NCBI RefSeq assembly: GCF_003390335.1
Contig: NZ_QUOU01000001.1
Location: 4,340,001-4,404,000 of the forward strand
Direction of reading: 5' to 3'
Source of the DNA: Thalassotalea euphylliae
GTDB taxonomy: Bacteria > Pseudomonadota > Gammaproteobacteria > Enterobacterales > Alteromonadaceae
DNA length: 64,000 nt
Shown: in pieces, positions 26,712 through 33,864 of the stretch
How the letters are laid out: every line of letters starts with the position of its first letter
Position numbering within the stretch: position 1 is the first letter of the stretch
Position numbers and translations under genes: made by a program
The notes under the pieces: generated by a model
Seen by the model: only the letters and a program-made list of their open reading frames with translations
Database searches by the model: none
Told to the model about the DNA's origin: nothing

Positions 26712-27104
26712 ATGAAACGTAAACTACTCGCTGGAATTGCCGTAAGTGCCATTGTTGCAGGCTCATATGCCCCAGCCAGCTTTGCTCAACAATACAAATT
26801 CGTCGCCACTGATAACTCGCATGAAACACAGTTTTGCGTGAAAGCAGGCAATAATGATGTCAAAGGGGTTAAAAACATGCTGCGCAAAATGGGGATTCAC
26901 GATCGCAAGGTGAATATCAATAACATACGCTGTAATGATGTATCGCCAGCAAAATTTGCCTATACCTACCATGCCAACTCGTCGTTCAACTTTTTAAATA
27001 AGCACAGTGTTGGCCGTAACAAGGTAAAGGCATCGGTAACTATTCGCGATGTTGCTAAAGCAGACCAAGCGCCAAAAATCATTTACGTGTCAACAGCTAA
27101 CTAA
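26712..27104 (+). CDS. DUF3718 exported protein
   Basis: The 130-residue protein has a signal peptide (KLLAGIAVSAIVAGSYAPASFA-QQ). The mature part begins YKFVATDNSHETQFCVKAGNND and continues with MLRKMGIHDRKVNINNIRCNDVSPAKFAYTY. The two cysteines (in FCV and RCN) are a DUF3718 hallmark and probably form a disulfide in the periplasm. The family is found largely in Alteromonadales; its function is unknown. A strong hairpin terminator lies about 90 bases downstream. Confidence 0.82.
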   Translation: MKRKLLAGIAVSAIVAGSYAPASFAQQYKFVATDNSHETQFCVKAGNNDVKGVKNMLRKMGIHDRKVNINNIRCNDVSPAKFAYTYHANSSFNFLNKHSVGRNKVKASVTIRDVAKADQAPKIIYVSTAN

Positions 27105-27432
27105 CCCCCAAACGCGCTGAGCCAGAAATAGTCACGGCTCACGAATAATTAGGGAAATCGCAAAAGGCGTAAGAAAAGCTAGCAAGCCCCGTAAAACAGG
27201 TGAGTAGCCATGCTACTTGCCTGTTTGTATTTATTGGTTATTTACTGACGATTTGGTGAATCTAGTTCACTCCAGAGCACAGCTAGACAATTCAAGCCGA
27301 CGGCGCTTCAAAGTAAAAAACCATTGCAGTAAACTATGCAGCATGACAGCATTGCCCCTTCAACGAGCACGTCTTCAAACCTTTACGACCATTACTGAAA
27401 ACCATCACCGACAACAAGTACTAACAACACAC
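27105..27432. other. Intergenic region with terminator between the DUF3718 and nuclease genes
   Basis: The 328 bases hold the 27194-27233 terminator and then about 200 bases before the nuclease start. An in-frame upstream extension of the nuclease frame starts inside the terminator stem and is not believed to be translated. Confidence 0.5.
27194..27233 (+). terminator. Terminator after the DUF3718 gene
   Basis: A 15-bp stem (two G-T pairs) joins AAACAGGTGAGTAGC to GCTACTTGCCTGTTT around a three-base loop, followed by TGTATTTATT. Confidence 0.8.
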
Positions 27433-28362
27433 ATGAAAACGACAACCATTGCAGCCTTGATCACGACTGCACTCATTACACTTATCACTTCACTTCAACC
27501 AGCCCATGCACTAGGTAAGCTTGGACACCAGTTAGTCTGCGACCTTGCCTACCAGCAGTTAACACCGACCGCACAAGCCAAAGTAGATAACCTGCTGGCC
27601 AGCCTTAGCAAAACTGAACGCAAGCGTATCAACGAATACAACTTTGATGATAAAGCGAGTAAGGTCACGCTGGGCAAGGCCTGCACTTGGCCGGATGCCA
27701 TCAAAAAGCTGAGTAAATACGATGACTTGAAACCTTGGCATTACGTTAACACAGGTCGAGATAAACAAGCGCTAACACACGACACCTGCCAAAAAGACTG
27801 TATTACTCAGGCGATTCCGTATCATGCCAACCAAGTGATCGAAGGCAAAAACATTCAACAACGTACTCAAGCACTGATGTTTTTAGGCCATTGGCTAGGT
27901 GATATTCATCAGCCGTTACATGTTAGTTTTGCCAACGATTGGGGCGGTAATAAGACTAAAGTCAACGCAGAGGGCGTTAAGTGCACGAGTATGCACTGGC
28001 TGTGGGATGAATGTTTGCTCACCCGACAAACCCAGAGCAACAAGCTCGCAGGTCAATACCAGCAGTTTATTGTTCAATTAAATCAGCAGTTATTAAGCGT
28101 TCCAGCAGCTGATAAGCTTAATTGGCAAAAAGCAACGGTTATCGATTGGGCCAATGAGTCTTTTGCTATCGCCCGCGCGCCATCCACTCACTACTGCCAG
28201 CTCAATGCCTCTGATACCTGTCAAGAAAAGGCTCAGCCTATATCATTGGGGAAAGCTGAGCTTGATGTGATGTCTGAGCAAATTAATCAACGTATGGTGA
28301 TGGCGAGTGTGCGTTTTGCCCATCAGCTAAATACCATCTTCAATACCAATCGAAATAATTAA
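27433..28362 (+). CDS. S1/P1-family nuclease, exported
   Basis: A 309-residue single-strand nuclease of the S1/P1 zinc family. The ATG at 27433 gives a normal signal peptide (TTTIAALITTALITLITSLQ-PAHA-LGKLGHQ); the longer frame to 27217 would bury it. Zinc ligand motifs are present: LGHQLVCD, TWPDAIK, WHYVNTG, LGHWLGDIHQPLH and MHWLWDE. The mature N-terminus would be Leu, where P1 has Trp1 whose backbone binds zinc. Six cysteines could form three disulfides. It is likely periplasmic or secreted and could scavenge extracellular nucleic acid phosphate. Confidence 0.9.
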   Translation: MKTTTIAALITTALITLITSLQPAHALGKLGHQLVCDLAYQQLTPTAQAKVDNLLASLSKTERKRINEYNFDDKASKVTLGKACTWPDAIKKLSKYDDLKPWHYVNTGRDKQALTHDTCQKDCITQAIPYHANQVIEGKNIQQRTQALMFLGHWLGDIHQPLHVSFANDWGGNKTKVNAEGVKCTSMHWLWDECLLTRQTQSNKLAGQYQQFIVQLNQQLLSVPAADKLNWQKATVIDWANESFAIARAPSTHYCQLNASDTCQEKAQPISLGKAELDVMSEQINQRMVMASVRFAHQLNTIFNTNRNN

Positions 28363-28582
28363 CCTCAGCTCAGGATAACTAATGTGCTTCTAGCGGCTAT
28401 TTTTACTGCTACCAGCGTTAAATTTACTTGCAATAGACTCGCTATTGACGCGCAAATTTGCCTTGATATCAGCAAAAATTTCTCGCTAGAAGATAACGAT
28501 GAATATCAGCATTTGAATTGATTTGTTATTCTCTATTTTTTATCCAAACCTGAGGTTAACTAGACCTCAACGTTTGCGCCTC

Positions 28583-28615
28583 GCCAGTGCCGCTCAACTG
28601 TTAAGCGGCACTGGC
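28583..28615. terminator. Strong hairpin between the nuclease and glycosyltransferase genes
   Basis: Two perfect 12-base arms (GCCAGTGCCGCT / AGCGGCACTGGC) flank a 9-base loop between the convergent nuclease and glycosyltransferase genes. There is no T-run on either strand, so it may act as an mRNA 3' end stabiliser rather than an intrinsic terminator. Confidence 0.55.
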
Positions 28616-28620
28616 ACTTA

Positions 28621-29853
28621 CTAGTCTGCCAAGCGATTTTTCGCGGCAATCCATTGTGACATATACTGGGTACTTTTATGGCTGTGGTGGTTTAGCATCA
28701 AGCCAATAAAATTCGCTTGCCTGTGCTCGGCCAGGTTATTCGCTAGCTCTGTAAGCTGATGGCGAAACTGCTGCACAAAAGGCTCATGATGAAACAACAA
28801 ATGACGATTTTGTTTGGCCAACGCACTTGCCTTAAGCCATTTGTCTTCATCTTGGTAGAGGCTAATCGCCGCTTGCGCTAAGTCATCAACCGTTTCGGCA
28901 ACCTCACCAGCCCAATCTAACTCAGTCGTCATACCTTCAACGCCAATCGCTGTTGTTACCGACGGCGTGCCACACAGCATAGCATCGCTTAGCTTCCCCT
29001 TAATACCCGCGCCAAAACGCAAAGGCGCTAAACACACTCTGGCTTTACTCATGACCTCAAACGCATCATCAGCCCAACCTTTAACAAGAAAACCTGATTT
29101 TTCGCAGTGTAAATCGGTCGCTTTTTTCGGGGGATATGCGCCATAAATATGCAACTGAGCTTGTGGTAATACCTTGCGCACTTTTGGCCAAATTTGCTGT
29201 TTAAGCCAAAGTACGGAATCCCAATTAGGCGCATGACGAAAGTTACCGATGGAAACAAAGTGCGCTCGCTCACTAAAAGCCGCACTAGTGCGTGAGAGCT
29301 CTTTATCCGTGTACAAAAACGGTAAATAACACAGCAGTGATTCTGGAACTTGATAGTGTGTTTTCAACAAGTCAATCTCAGCTGGCGAGATCATAATGGT
29401 GAGATCACAGCGATAAATTGCCGCCACTTCGCGAATCGCCAGTTCAGTAGTTAAACTAGTATCGTCGAGGTGACCATCACGCTTATACGCTTGGTGACGC
29501 GCATTGCGCAGGCTTTGTAAATCTTCGGTGTCTAAAATGCGCAGCGCATCAGGACAGTGTTTGGCAACGCGCCAGCCAAACTGCTCTTCCATCATATAGC
29601 GATCGTACATCACCGCATCGGGGTTTAAGTCACAGACAAAGTTATCGAAACTGTCACAGTTCAGGGTAATTTCCTGGACATCGACAGTGAGATGGGAAAG
29701 ATCCATCATATGATCTGTTTTTTGGGCAGGGCTGGCAAAAGTGATGTGATAGTTAAGCATTTGGAACAGGCGAATAAGCTGCACCATACGGCTACCAGCG
29801 GCAGAAGAGTTAGGCTCTGGCCAGACCCAACCAATAATAAGCAAAGATTTCAT
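28621..29853 (-). CDS. GT-B fold glycosyltransferase
   Basis: The 410-residue cytoplasmic protein has two Rossmann-like halves. The N-terminal half begins LLIIGWVWPEPNSSAAGSRMVQLIRLF, a typical acceptor-side start. The C-terminal half has VSIGNFRHAPNWDSVLWLKQQIWPKV, QLHIYGAYPPK, VKGWADDAFEVMSKARVCLAPLRFGAGIKGKLSDAMLCGTPSVTTAIGVEGM, the donor-binding region of GT4-like enzymes with its Glu near the end. No polysaccharide cluster surrounds it, so the acceptor is unknown. It is monocistronic. The first 40 residues have no export signal. Confidence 0.85.
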   Translation of the reverse strand: MKSLLIIGWVWPEPNSSAAGSRMVQLIRLFQMLNYHITFASPAQKTDHMMDLSHLTVDVQEITLNCDSFDNFVCDLNPDAVMYDRYMMEEQFGWRVAKHCPDALRILDTEDLQSLRNARHQAYKRDGHLDDTSLTTELAIREVAAIYRCDLTIMISPAEIDLLKTHYQVPESLLCYLPFLYTDKELSRTSAAFSERAHFVSIGNFRHAPNWDSVLWLKQQIWPKVRKVLPQAQLHIYGAYPPKKATDLHCEKSGFLVKGWADDAFEVMSKARVCLAPLRFGAGIKGKLSDAMLCGTPSVTTAIGVEGMTTELDWAGEVAETVDDLAQAAISLYQDEDKWLKASALAKQNRHLLFHHEPFVQQFRHQLTELANNLAEHRQANFIGLMLNHHSHKSTQYMSQWIAAKNRLAD

Positions 29854-29906
29854 AGCAAATAGCGGAAAGGAAGAATATGGCTATTTTACGACATCTATAC
29901 AATCAC

Positions 29907-29972
29907 TCGCCACTCCTTGATGCCCTATCCCTCTCACCATGAGGCACGGGCAAAGCGTACGTCCTGTACGTA
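29907..29972. repeat. Intergenic repeat element, copy 1
   Basis: The stretch TCGCCACTCCTTGATG, a CTCACCATGAGGCA-type centre and GTACGTCCTGTACGT closely match the array at 39079-39230. In both places it ends directly against a stem beginning AAAAGCCA. This copy lies upstream of the glycosyltransferase gene and next to the IS element. Confidence 0.6.
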
Positions 29973-29973
29973 A

Positions 29974-30000
29974 AAAAGCCAGCAAATGCTGCTGGCTTTT
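29974..30000 (-). terminator. Probable fkpA terminator, separated from fkpA by the IS
   Basis: The 10-bp stem AAAAGCCAGC / GCTGGCTTTT ends in six T residues on the minus strand. On that strand it is the first terminator downstream of fkpA if the IS is removed. Confidence 0.7.
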
Positions 30001-30016
30001 ATTAACAAGGTGTCCC

Positions 30017-30045
30017 GTCCTGAAATGTGTTTACACATTTAGGAC
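30017..30045 (+). promoter_or_regulatory. Hairpin at the left IS end covering the orfA ribosome-binding site
   Basis: GTCCT plus AAATGTGT pairs with ACACATTT plus AGGAC, with a single bulged G and a two-base loop. The AGGA ribosome-binding site of orfA (30041-30044) is inside the right arm and the start ATG is at 30051. Transcripts entering from outside could thus be silenced for transposase translation. Confidence 0.65.
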
Positions 30046-30050
30046 TTGTT

Positions 30051-30429
30051 ATGAGAAGTACAGATAAACAAAGAGTTAAACGAACTCAAAGAGATTACAC
30101 GCTGGGCTTTAAATTAGCCGTAGTTGAGCAAGTAGAAAAAGGCGACTTTACATATAAGCAAGCCCAGCGACATTATGGCATTCAAGGTAGAAGTACGGTT
30201 CTAACTTGGTTACGAAAGCATGGTAAGCTGGATTGGTCGAAACCAATTAGTATGCCTGATATGCCCAAATCAAAAGATCAAACGTCTAGAAAAAGAAATA
30301 GCAGACCTAAAGCTTAAAAATGATGTCATGGAAGGCATGGTTGATATTATGGATAATGAGTATGGGGCTGGTATTCGAAAAAAGTATTACGCCAGTATCT
30401 CTGGCGAGAAAAAGAAACAAGAAGAATAA
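30051..30429 (+). pseudogene. IS3-family transposase OrfA, frameshifted
   Basis: From the ATG at 30051 the frame gives MRSTDKQRVKRTQRDYTLG, then a helix-turn-helix (VVEQVEKGDFTYKQAQRHYGI) through MPDMP. The homologous continuation NQKIKRLEKEIADLKLKND and VDIMDNEYGAGIRKKY is in the next frame. A single extra C in the CCC at 30264-30266 would explain it. The upstream frame ends at 30317 and the downstream frame at 30429. The leucine-zipper half is therefore lost from the normal product. A sequencing error is the other simple explanation; a programmed +1 shift is not usual at this point in the family. Confidence 0.75.
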
Positions 30430-31247
30430 AATTAGCGACGGTATGTCGAGCATTTGGTATTTCGCGGCAAAGTGTTTATCAGGCGATTAAACGAAGTGAA
30501 GCAAAACGCCTCACACTGGCGCCTGTTAAAGAGTTAATTGGCCATTGGCGAAAGTATATGCCACGAGTAGGCACTCGCAAGCTATACAAATTGATAAAGC
30601 CTGATTTAATGAAGCGTGGTATAAAGCTTGGCCGAGATGGTTTGTTTACTTACCTCAGGCTTGAAGGTTTACTTGTAAGCCCAAGGAAAAATTATACTAA
30701 AACCACGAACAGTAAACATTGGATGCGTAAGCACCCAAACTTGCTTAAAGAGCACAAAGCAACGAAAGCCGAAGAGGTGCTTGTTAGTGATATTACGTAT
30801 CTAAAATCGGACGAAGGGACTCATTATCTATCACTGACAACGGATGCTTACTCACGCAAAATAATGGGGTATGAGTTAAGTGATGAAATGAAAGCATCGG
30901 ATGTGGTTAAGGCGTTAAATATGAGTATCGGTAACAAAAGATATTCACATCAGGCAATTCACCACTCAGACAGGGGCTTACAATATTGCTCGGATGAATA
31001 TCAACAGGTATTAAACAAACATGGAATTAAGCCATCAATGACTGATGGATATGACTGTTACCAGAATGCACTAGCAGAGCGAATTAACGGTATTCTCAAG
31101 CAAGAATTTTTACTGTATCAATGTAAAGGTATTGCCGAGTTAAAGCAGCTCGTCGATGAATCAATTTACATATACAATGAAATGAGACCGCACTTAAATT
31201 TAGAAATGAAAACGCCTAATCAAGTGCATAATGAAAAAGGCCAATGA
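30402..31247 (+). CDS. IS3-family transposase OrfB (DDE integrase core)
   Basis: The frame has no good start of its own. It begins inside the end of orfA and would be reached by the usual -1 shift at the A-rich GAAAAAG (30408-30414). It then reads through ETRRIKLATVCRAFGISRQSVYQAIKR to the region with MPRVGTRKLYKLI (HTH_21-like). The catalytic core has VSDITYLKSDEGTHYLSL (first Asp), HHSDRGLQYCS (second Asp) and YQNALAERINGILKQEF (Glu), so the DDE triad is complete. An ATG at 30558 is the first conventional start. A hairpin overlaps its stop (31237-31264). Confidence 0.85.
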   Translation, partial: WREKETRRIKLATVCRAFGISRQSVYQAIKRSEAKRLTLAPVKELIGHWRKYMPRVGTRKLYKLIKPDLMKRGIKLGRDGLFTYLRLEGLLVSPRKNYTKTTNSKHWMRKHPNLLKEHKATKAEEVLVSDITYLKSDEGTHYLSLTTDAYSRKIMGYELSDEMKASDVVKALNMSIGNKRYSHQAIHHSDRGLQYCSDEYQQVLNKHGIKPSMTDGYDCYQNALAERINGILKQEFLLYQCKGIAELKQLVDESIYIYNEMRPHLNLEMKTPNQVHNEKGQ

Positions 31248-31317
31248 TAAAAATCACTGGCCTTCAAAAACCGTCAACTTATTTTAGGACGGGACAAGGA
31301 CAAGGGCTAACAGAAAA

Positions 31318-32103
31318 TTACTGTGTAACCGCTTCCGCCTGCTCACCCACTTCTGGTGCTGGCTCTGGCTTTTGAATTTCTAATAATTCAATTTCAAAAT
31401 TCAGTACTGAGTTACCCGGAATGCGCGGCGGGTTACCCATCGGGCCATAGGCTAAATCTGAAGGAATTGTAAACTTGTACTTAGCACCTACCGACATTAA
31501 CTGAACGCCTTCAGTCCAACCGCGAATAACGCGATTTAGTGGGAATACCGCTGGTTGGCCGCGATCCACTGAGCTATCGAACTTATCACCGTTAATTAAA
31601 GTACCTGTGTAGTGTACTTTTACCGTGTCAGTTGCCGTTGGCTTTTCGCCCTCAGCTGGGGTAATAATTTCGTACTGGATACCTGATTCAGTGGTCATCA
31701 CACCTTCGCGTTTCGCATTTTCTTCAAGGTACTTTTGGCCTTCTGCTAATGCATCTTCCGCTTGTTTGGCGATTTGCGCTTGTTGCTTTTCTTTCATTTG
31801 TTGATCAAGCGACATTAGCAAGGCTTGAATTTCTTCTTGAGGCAGTTGTGATTTGCCTTCTAAGCTTTCCACAAAGCCTTTTACGATAAGCTCTTTGTCT
31901 AACGCTAAACCTAACTTTTCATGCTCAGCTAGATTACGCTCCATGTACATACCAATTGACGCGCCTAAACCATAAGCTTGCTTGTCAATTTCCGCTTCCA
32001 AAACTGGCGCTTGTGCTGCCACTGGGTCTTCTTTTTTAGCTTCTTGACAGCCAAATACAGACACCATTGCAATTGCAACCAAAGTCGGTTTAAACAATTT
32101 CAT
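31318..32103 (-). CDS. fkpA: FKBP-type peptidyl-prolyl isomerase (FkpA-like lipoprotein)
   Basis: It assists folding of periplasmic proteins by prolyl isomerisation. The 261-residue precursor has a lipobox VFGC with Cys19, so it is probably membrane-anchored, unlike soluble E. coli FkpA. The N-terminal dimerisation domain (about 35-140, KQAYGLGASIGMYMER) is followed by an FKBP domain with VKVHYTGTLINGDKFDSS, FPLNRVIRGWTEGVQLM and LAYGPMGNPPRIPGNSVLNFEIELL. Location next to slyX matches the E. coli fkpA-slyX neighbourhood. An IS element lies immediately downstream. Confidence 0.92.
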   Translation of the reverse strand: MKLFKPTLVAIAMVSVFGCQEAKKEDPVAAQAPVLEAEIDKQAYGLGASIGMYMERNLAEHEKLGLALDKELIVKGFVESLEGKSQLPQEEIQALLMSLDQQMKEKQQAQIAKQAEDALAEGQKYLEENAKREGVMTTESGIQYEIITPAEGEKPTATDTVKVHYTGTLINGDKFDSSVDRGQPAVFPLNRVIRGWTEGVQLMSVGAKYKFTIPSDLAYGPMGNPPRIPGNSVLNFEIELLEIQKPEPAPEVGEQAEAVTQ

Positions 32104-32235
32104 TTAATACTCCAAAGTTGAACATAACTCAAACACAACAGTACAGACCGAGGTGATTTTTATTATTCTATTCAATCGCGTGAAAAAACACTTATACTAA
32201 CGGCTATTGTGGTCAGAAAAAAGTATTAAATATTG

Positions 32236-33228
32236 ATGTTAGCTAATCGCTTGTTTTCGCTTTGTAAAATTGCCATTTTGCCGCTGTTTTTAAGCGCTTG
32301 TCAGCCGAGTGATTCACAGCCAATTGAGCGTTGGCGTCACGCCGCAGAAGGCGCTCGCGCAGCCGACATTGCTAACGATGGTAAACTTAGTGTCGTCTCT
32401 TCTATTCATCACGGTATTAGTGTTTGGGATCTCGACAAAAACGCCCTCAAATACACTTGGTCACAGCAGCAAGACAACGCCGACAATTTAGTACTGGCCA
32501 TTGATATTGCCGACAACAACTCACATGTGATCACCGCCAACAGCGAAGCTTTCTCGCTGTGGAACGTGGAAACGGGTGAATCGGAAGGGTTTTATCAAGT
32601 CAGTGAATCACGCATTCGCGATATCGCTATTGCTAACAACGGTAACTATCTGCTTATCGGTCAGTCCAACGGTAAAGTGGTTCATGTCACTATGGCTGAC
32701 GGCCGTCGCCTCGAATTTTTAGGCCATAGTGAAAAAGTGAATACGGTAGATATGCTACCTAACGGTCGGGTTGCCATCTCTGGTGGTAACGATTTTGTTG
32801 CCTATGTTTGGGATACTCAGTCAGGGCAGGTAATCTACCAATTCAACCACCCAAGTCGCGTCACTAAAGTCGCGCTTGACCCACAAGGGCGCTATGCCTT
32901 TACTGCCGACAGTAAAAAAGATGCGCATATTTGGAATTTGAAAACCGGCAAGTTGGTTAACAGCTTAAAATATACGAATCGCCAAGAAGTTTTTAGCTCA
33001 GTACGCTTCTCGCCTGATGGCACTCAACTCCTCACTGGCGCGCCAACACGTAAAGTGAGTTTATGGAATATTGGGACAGGGCAACGCATTGCCAGTTGGC
33101 GGGTAACCCCTCGCGAAGATATTCGCCCTGCTGGTGCCGTTGTTTACAGTGCCGCTTTTCGCGATAATAGTACCTTTATTACTGAAAGCTCCTCTGGATT
33201 CGCCGAACTATGGCCACTACCCCAATAA
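32236..33228 (+). CDS. WD40-repeat lipoprotein
   Basis: The 330-residue protein has a lipoprotein signal ending LSAC (Cys22 from the ATG at 32236). It is followed by about six WD40 blades: SVWDLDKN, SLWNVETGESEGFY, HSEKVNTVDML-GGNDFVAYVWDTQSGQVIYQF, AHIWNLKTGKLV, VSLWNIGTGQRIASW, AELWPLP. It should form a beta propeller facing the periplasm, probably a protein-protein scaffold; the partner is unknown. It overlaps slyX by 19 bases, so the two are co-translated. A TTG one codon upstream is an alternative start. Confidence 0.85.
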   Translation: MLANRLFSLCKIAILPLFLSACQPSDSQPIERWRHAAEGARAADIANDGKLSVVSSIHHGISVWDLDKNALKYTWSQQQDNADNLVLAIDIADNNSHVITANSEAFSLWNVETGESEGFYQVSESRIRDIAIANNGNYLLIGQSNGKVVHVTMADGRRLEFLGHSEKVNTVDMLPNGRVAISGGNDFVAYVWDTQSGQVIYQFNHPSRVTKVALDPQGRYAFTADSKKDAHIWNLKTGKLVNSLKYTNRQEVFSSVRFSPDGTQLLTGAPTRKVSLWNIGTGQRIASWRVTPREDIRPAGAVVYSAAFRDNSTFITESSSGFAELWPLPQ

Positions 33229-33473
33229 CTGCTGATAACCCTAGCGGTTCACATCAAGCAATGGAAGCGTTAGAACAACGCATTGAAGCGCTAGAAGCGA
33301 AAAACGCGTTTCAAGAAGATTTAATTGAACAATTAAACCAAGAAATTACCATTCATCAAGCGGCAATCGCTGAAATGAAGGAACACCTGCACCTTGTTGC
33401 ACAGCGCGTAAAAGACATGGCGCCAAGTAATGTAATGAAGGCGGAAGATGAGCCACCGCCGCCACATTATTAA
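33210..33473 (+). CDS. slyX: SlyX family protein
   Basis: The 87-residue protein is mostly one coiled coil (EALEQRIEALEAKNAFQEDLIEQLNQEITIHQ) with a C-terminal tail ending PPPPHY, the SlyX hallmark. Its function is unknown. It overlaps the WD40 lipoprotein gene by 19 bases and is followed by a terminator. It lies near fkpA as in E. coli. Confidence 0.92.
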   Translation: MATTPITADNPSGSHQAMEALEQRIEALEAKNAFQEDLIEQLNQEITIHQAAIAEMKEHLHLVAQRVKDMAPSNVMKAEDEPPPPHY

Positions 33474-33500
33474 TGTGTCACGCCAACATAGGTATTCGCA

Positions 33501-33527
33501 AAAGCCAGCGTTAACGCTGGCTTTTTT
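33501..33527 (+). terminator. Rho-independent terminator after slyX
   Basis: A 10-bp perfect stem AAAGCCAGCG / CGCTGGCTTT with a TTAA loop is followed by six T residues. Confidence 0.92.
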
Positions 33528-33538
33528 ATGGTTAAACA

Positions 33539-33733
33539 CTATTCCGGTTTAAAAATACCAATCATTTGTTCGCTCTCACGCACTTGCTTTTCAACATGCG
33601 CTTCGGGCTGTGTCATTTGCTCACCACAACTCACACAAGTCACTTTCTCAATACCATTTTCTTTGGTTAATGCCATGGTATCCATTGCCTTACAGCTCGG
33701 GCAAACGGCGCCCGCAATAAATCGTTTTTTCAC
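33539..33733 (-). CDS. yheV: YheV family zinc-ribbon protein
   Basis: The 64-residue protein has VKKRFIAGAVCPSCKAMDTMAL and VTCVSCGEQMTQPE, giving two CxxC pairs of a zinc ribbon, as in E. coli YheV. The start is a GTG at 33733 with AAGAGAA before it; the longer frame upstream lacks family similarity. It is encoded opposite slyX and divergent from yheS, in the fkpA-yheU block. Function unknown. Confidence 0.88.
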   Translation of the reverse strand: MKKRFIAGAVCPSCKAMDTMALTKENGIEKVTCVSCGEQMTQPEAHVEKQVRESEQMIGIFKPE

Positions 33734-33864
33734 ATTCGTTCTCTTTATCGTACGGCTTACTGTACCTCTTACCTTACTTCGCCTGCATTTTAACTTGAAA
33801 GCGACTGGGGGGAAAAGCGACAATAGCGCCAATTTTATAAAGTAGTACTAATTGGAACGCGCAC

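Larger units (their letters stand above)
30011..31296 (+). mobile_element. IS3-family insertion sequence (1286 bp)
   Basis: Imperfect terminal inverted repeats TGTCCCGTCCTGAAAT (left) and TGTCCCGTCCTAAAAT (right, reverse complement) bound the element. Direct repeats AGG (30008-30010 and 31297-31299) fit a 3-bp target duplication. It encodes orfA, frameshifted, and a full DDE orfB in the IS3 arrangement (IS150-like subgroup by the orfA helix-turn-helix and orfB motifs). It lies 21 bases downstream of the fkpA stop. Confidence 0.93.

Noticed and set aside
27217..27432. Upstream extension of the S1/P1 nuclease frame
   Set aside because: It would place 72 unrelated residues before a good signal peptide and starts inside the preceding terminator stem.
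28583..28615. tRNA or small structured RNA
   Set aside because: It is a single simple hairpin without cloverleaf arms or promoter; it fits a gene-end hairpin between convergent genes.
30255..30290. Programmed +1 frameshift in IS orfA
   Set aside because: IS3 elements use -1 shifting between orfA and orfB; a shift in the middle of orfA has no known precedent that I can name, so a simple indel is preferred.
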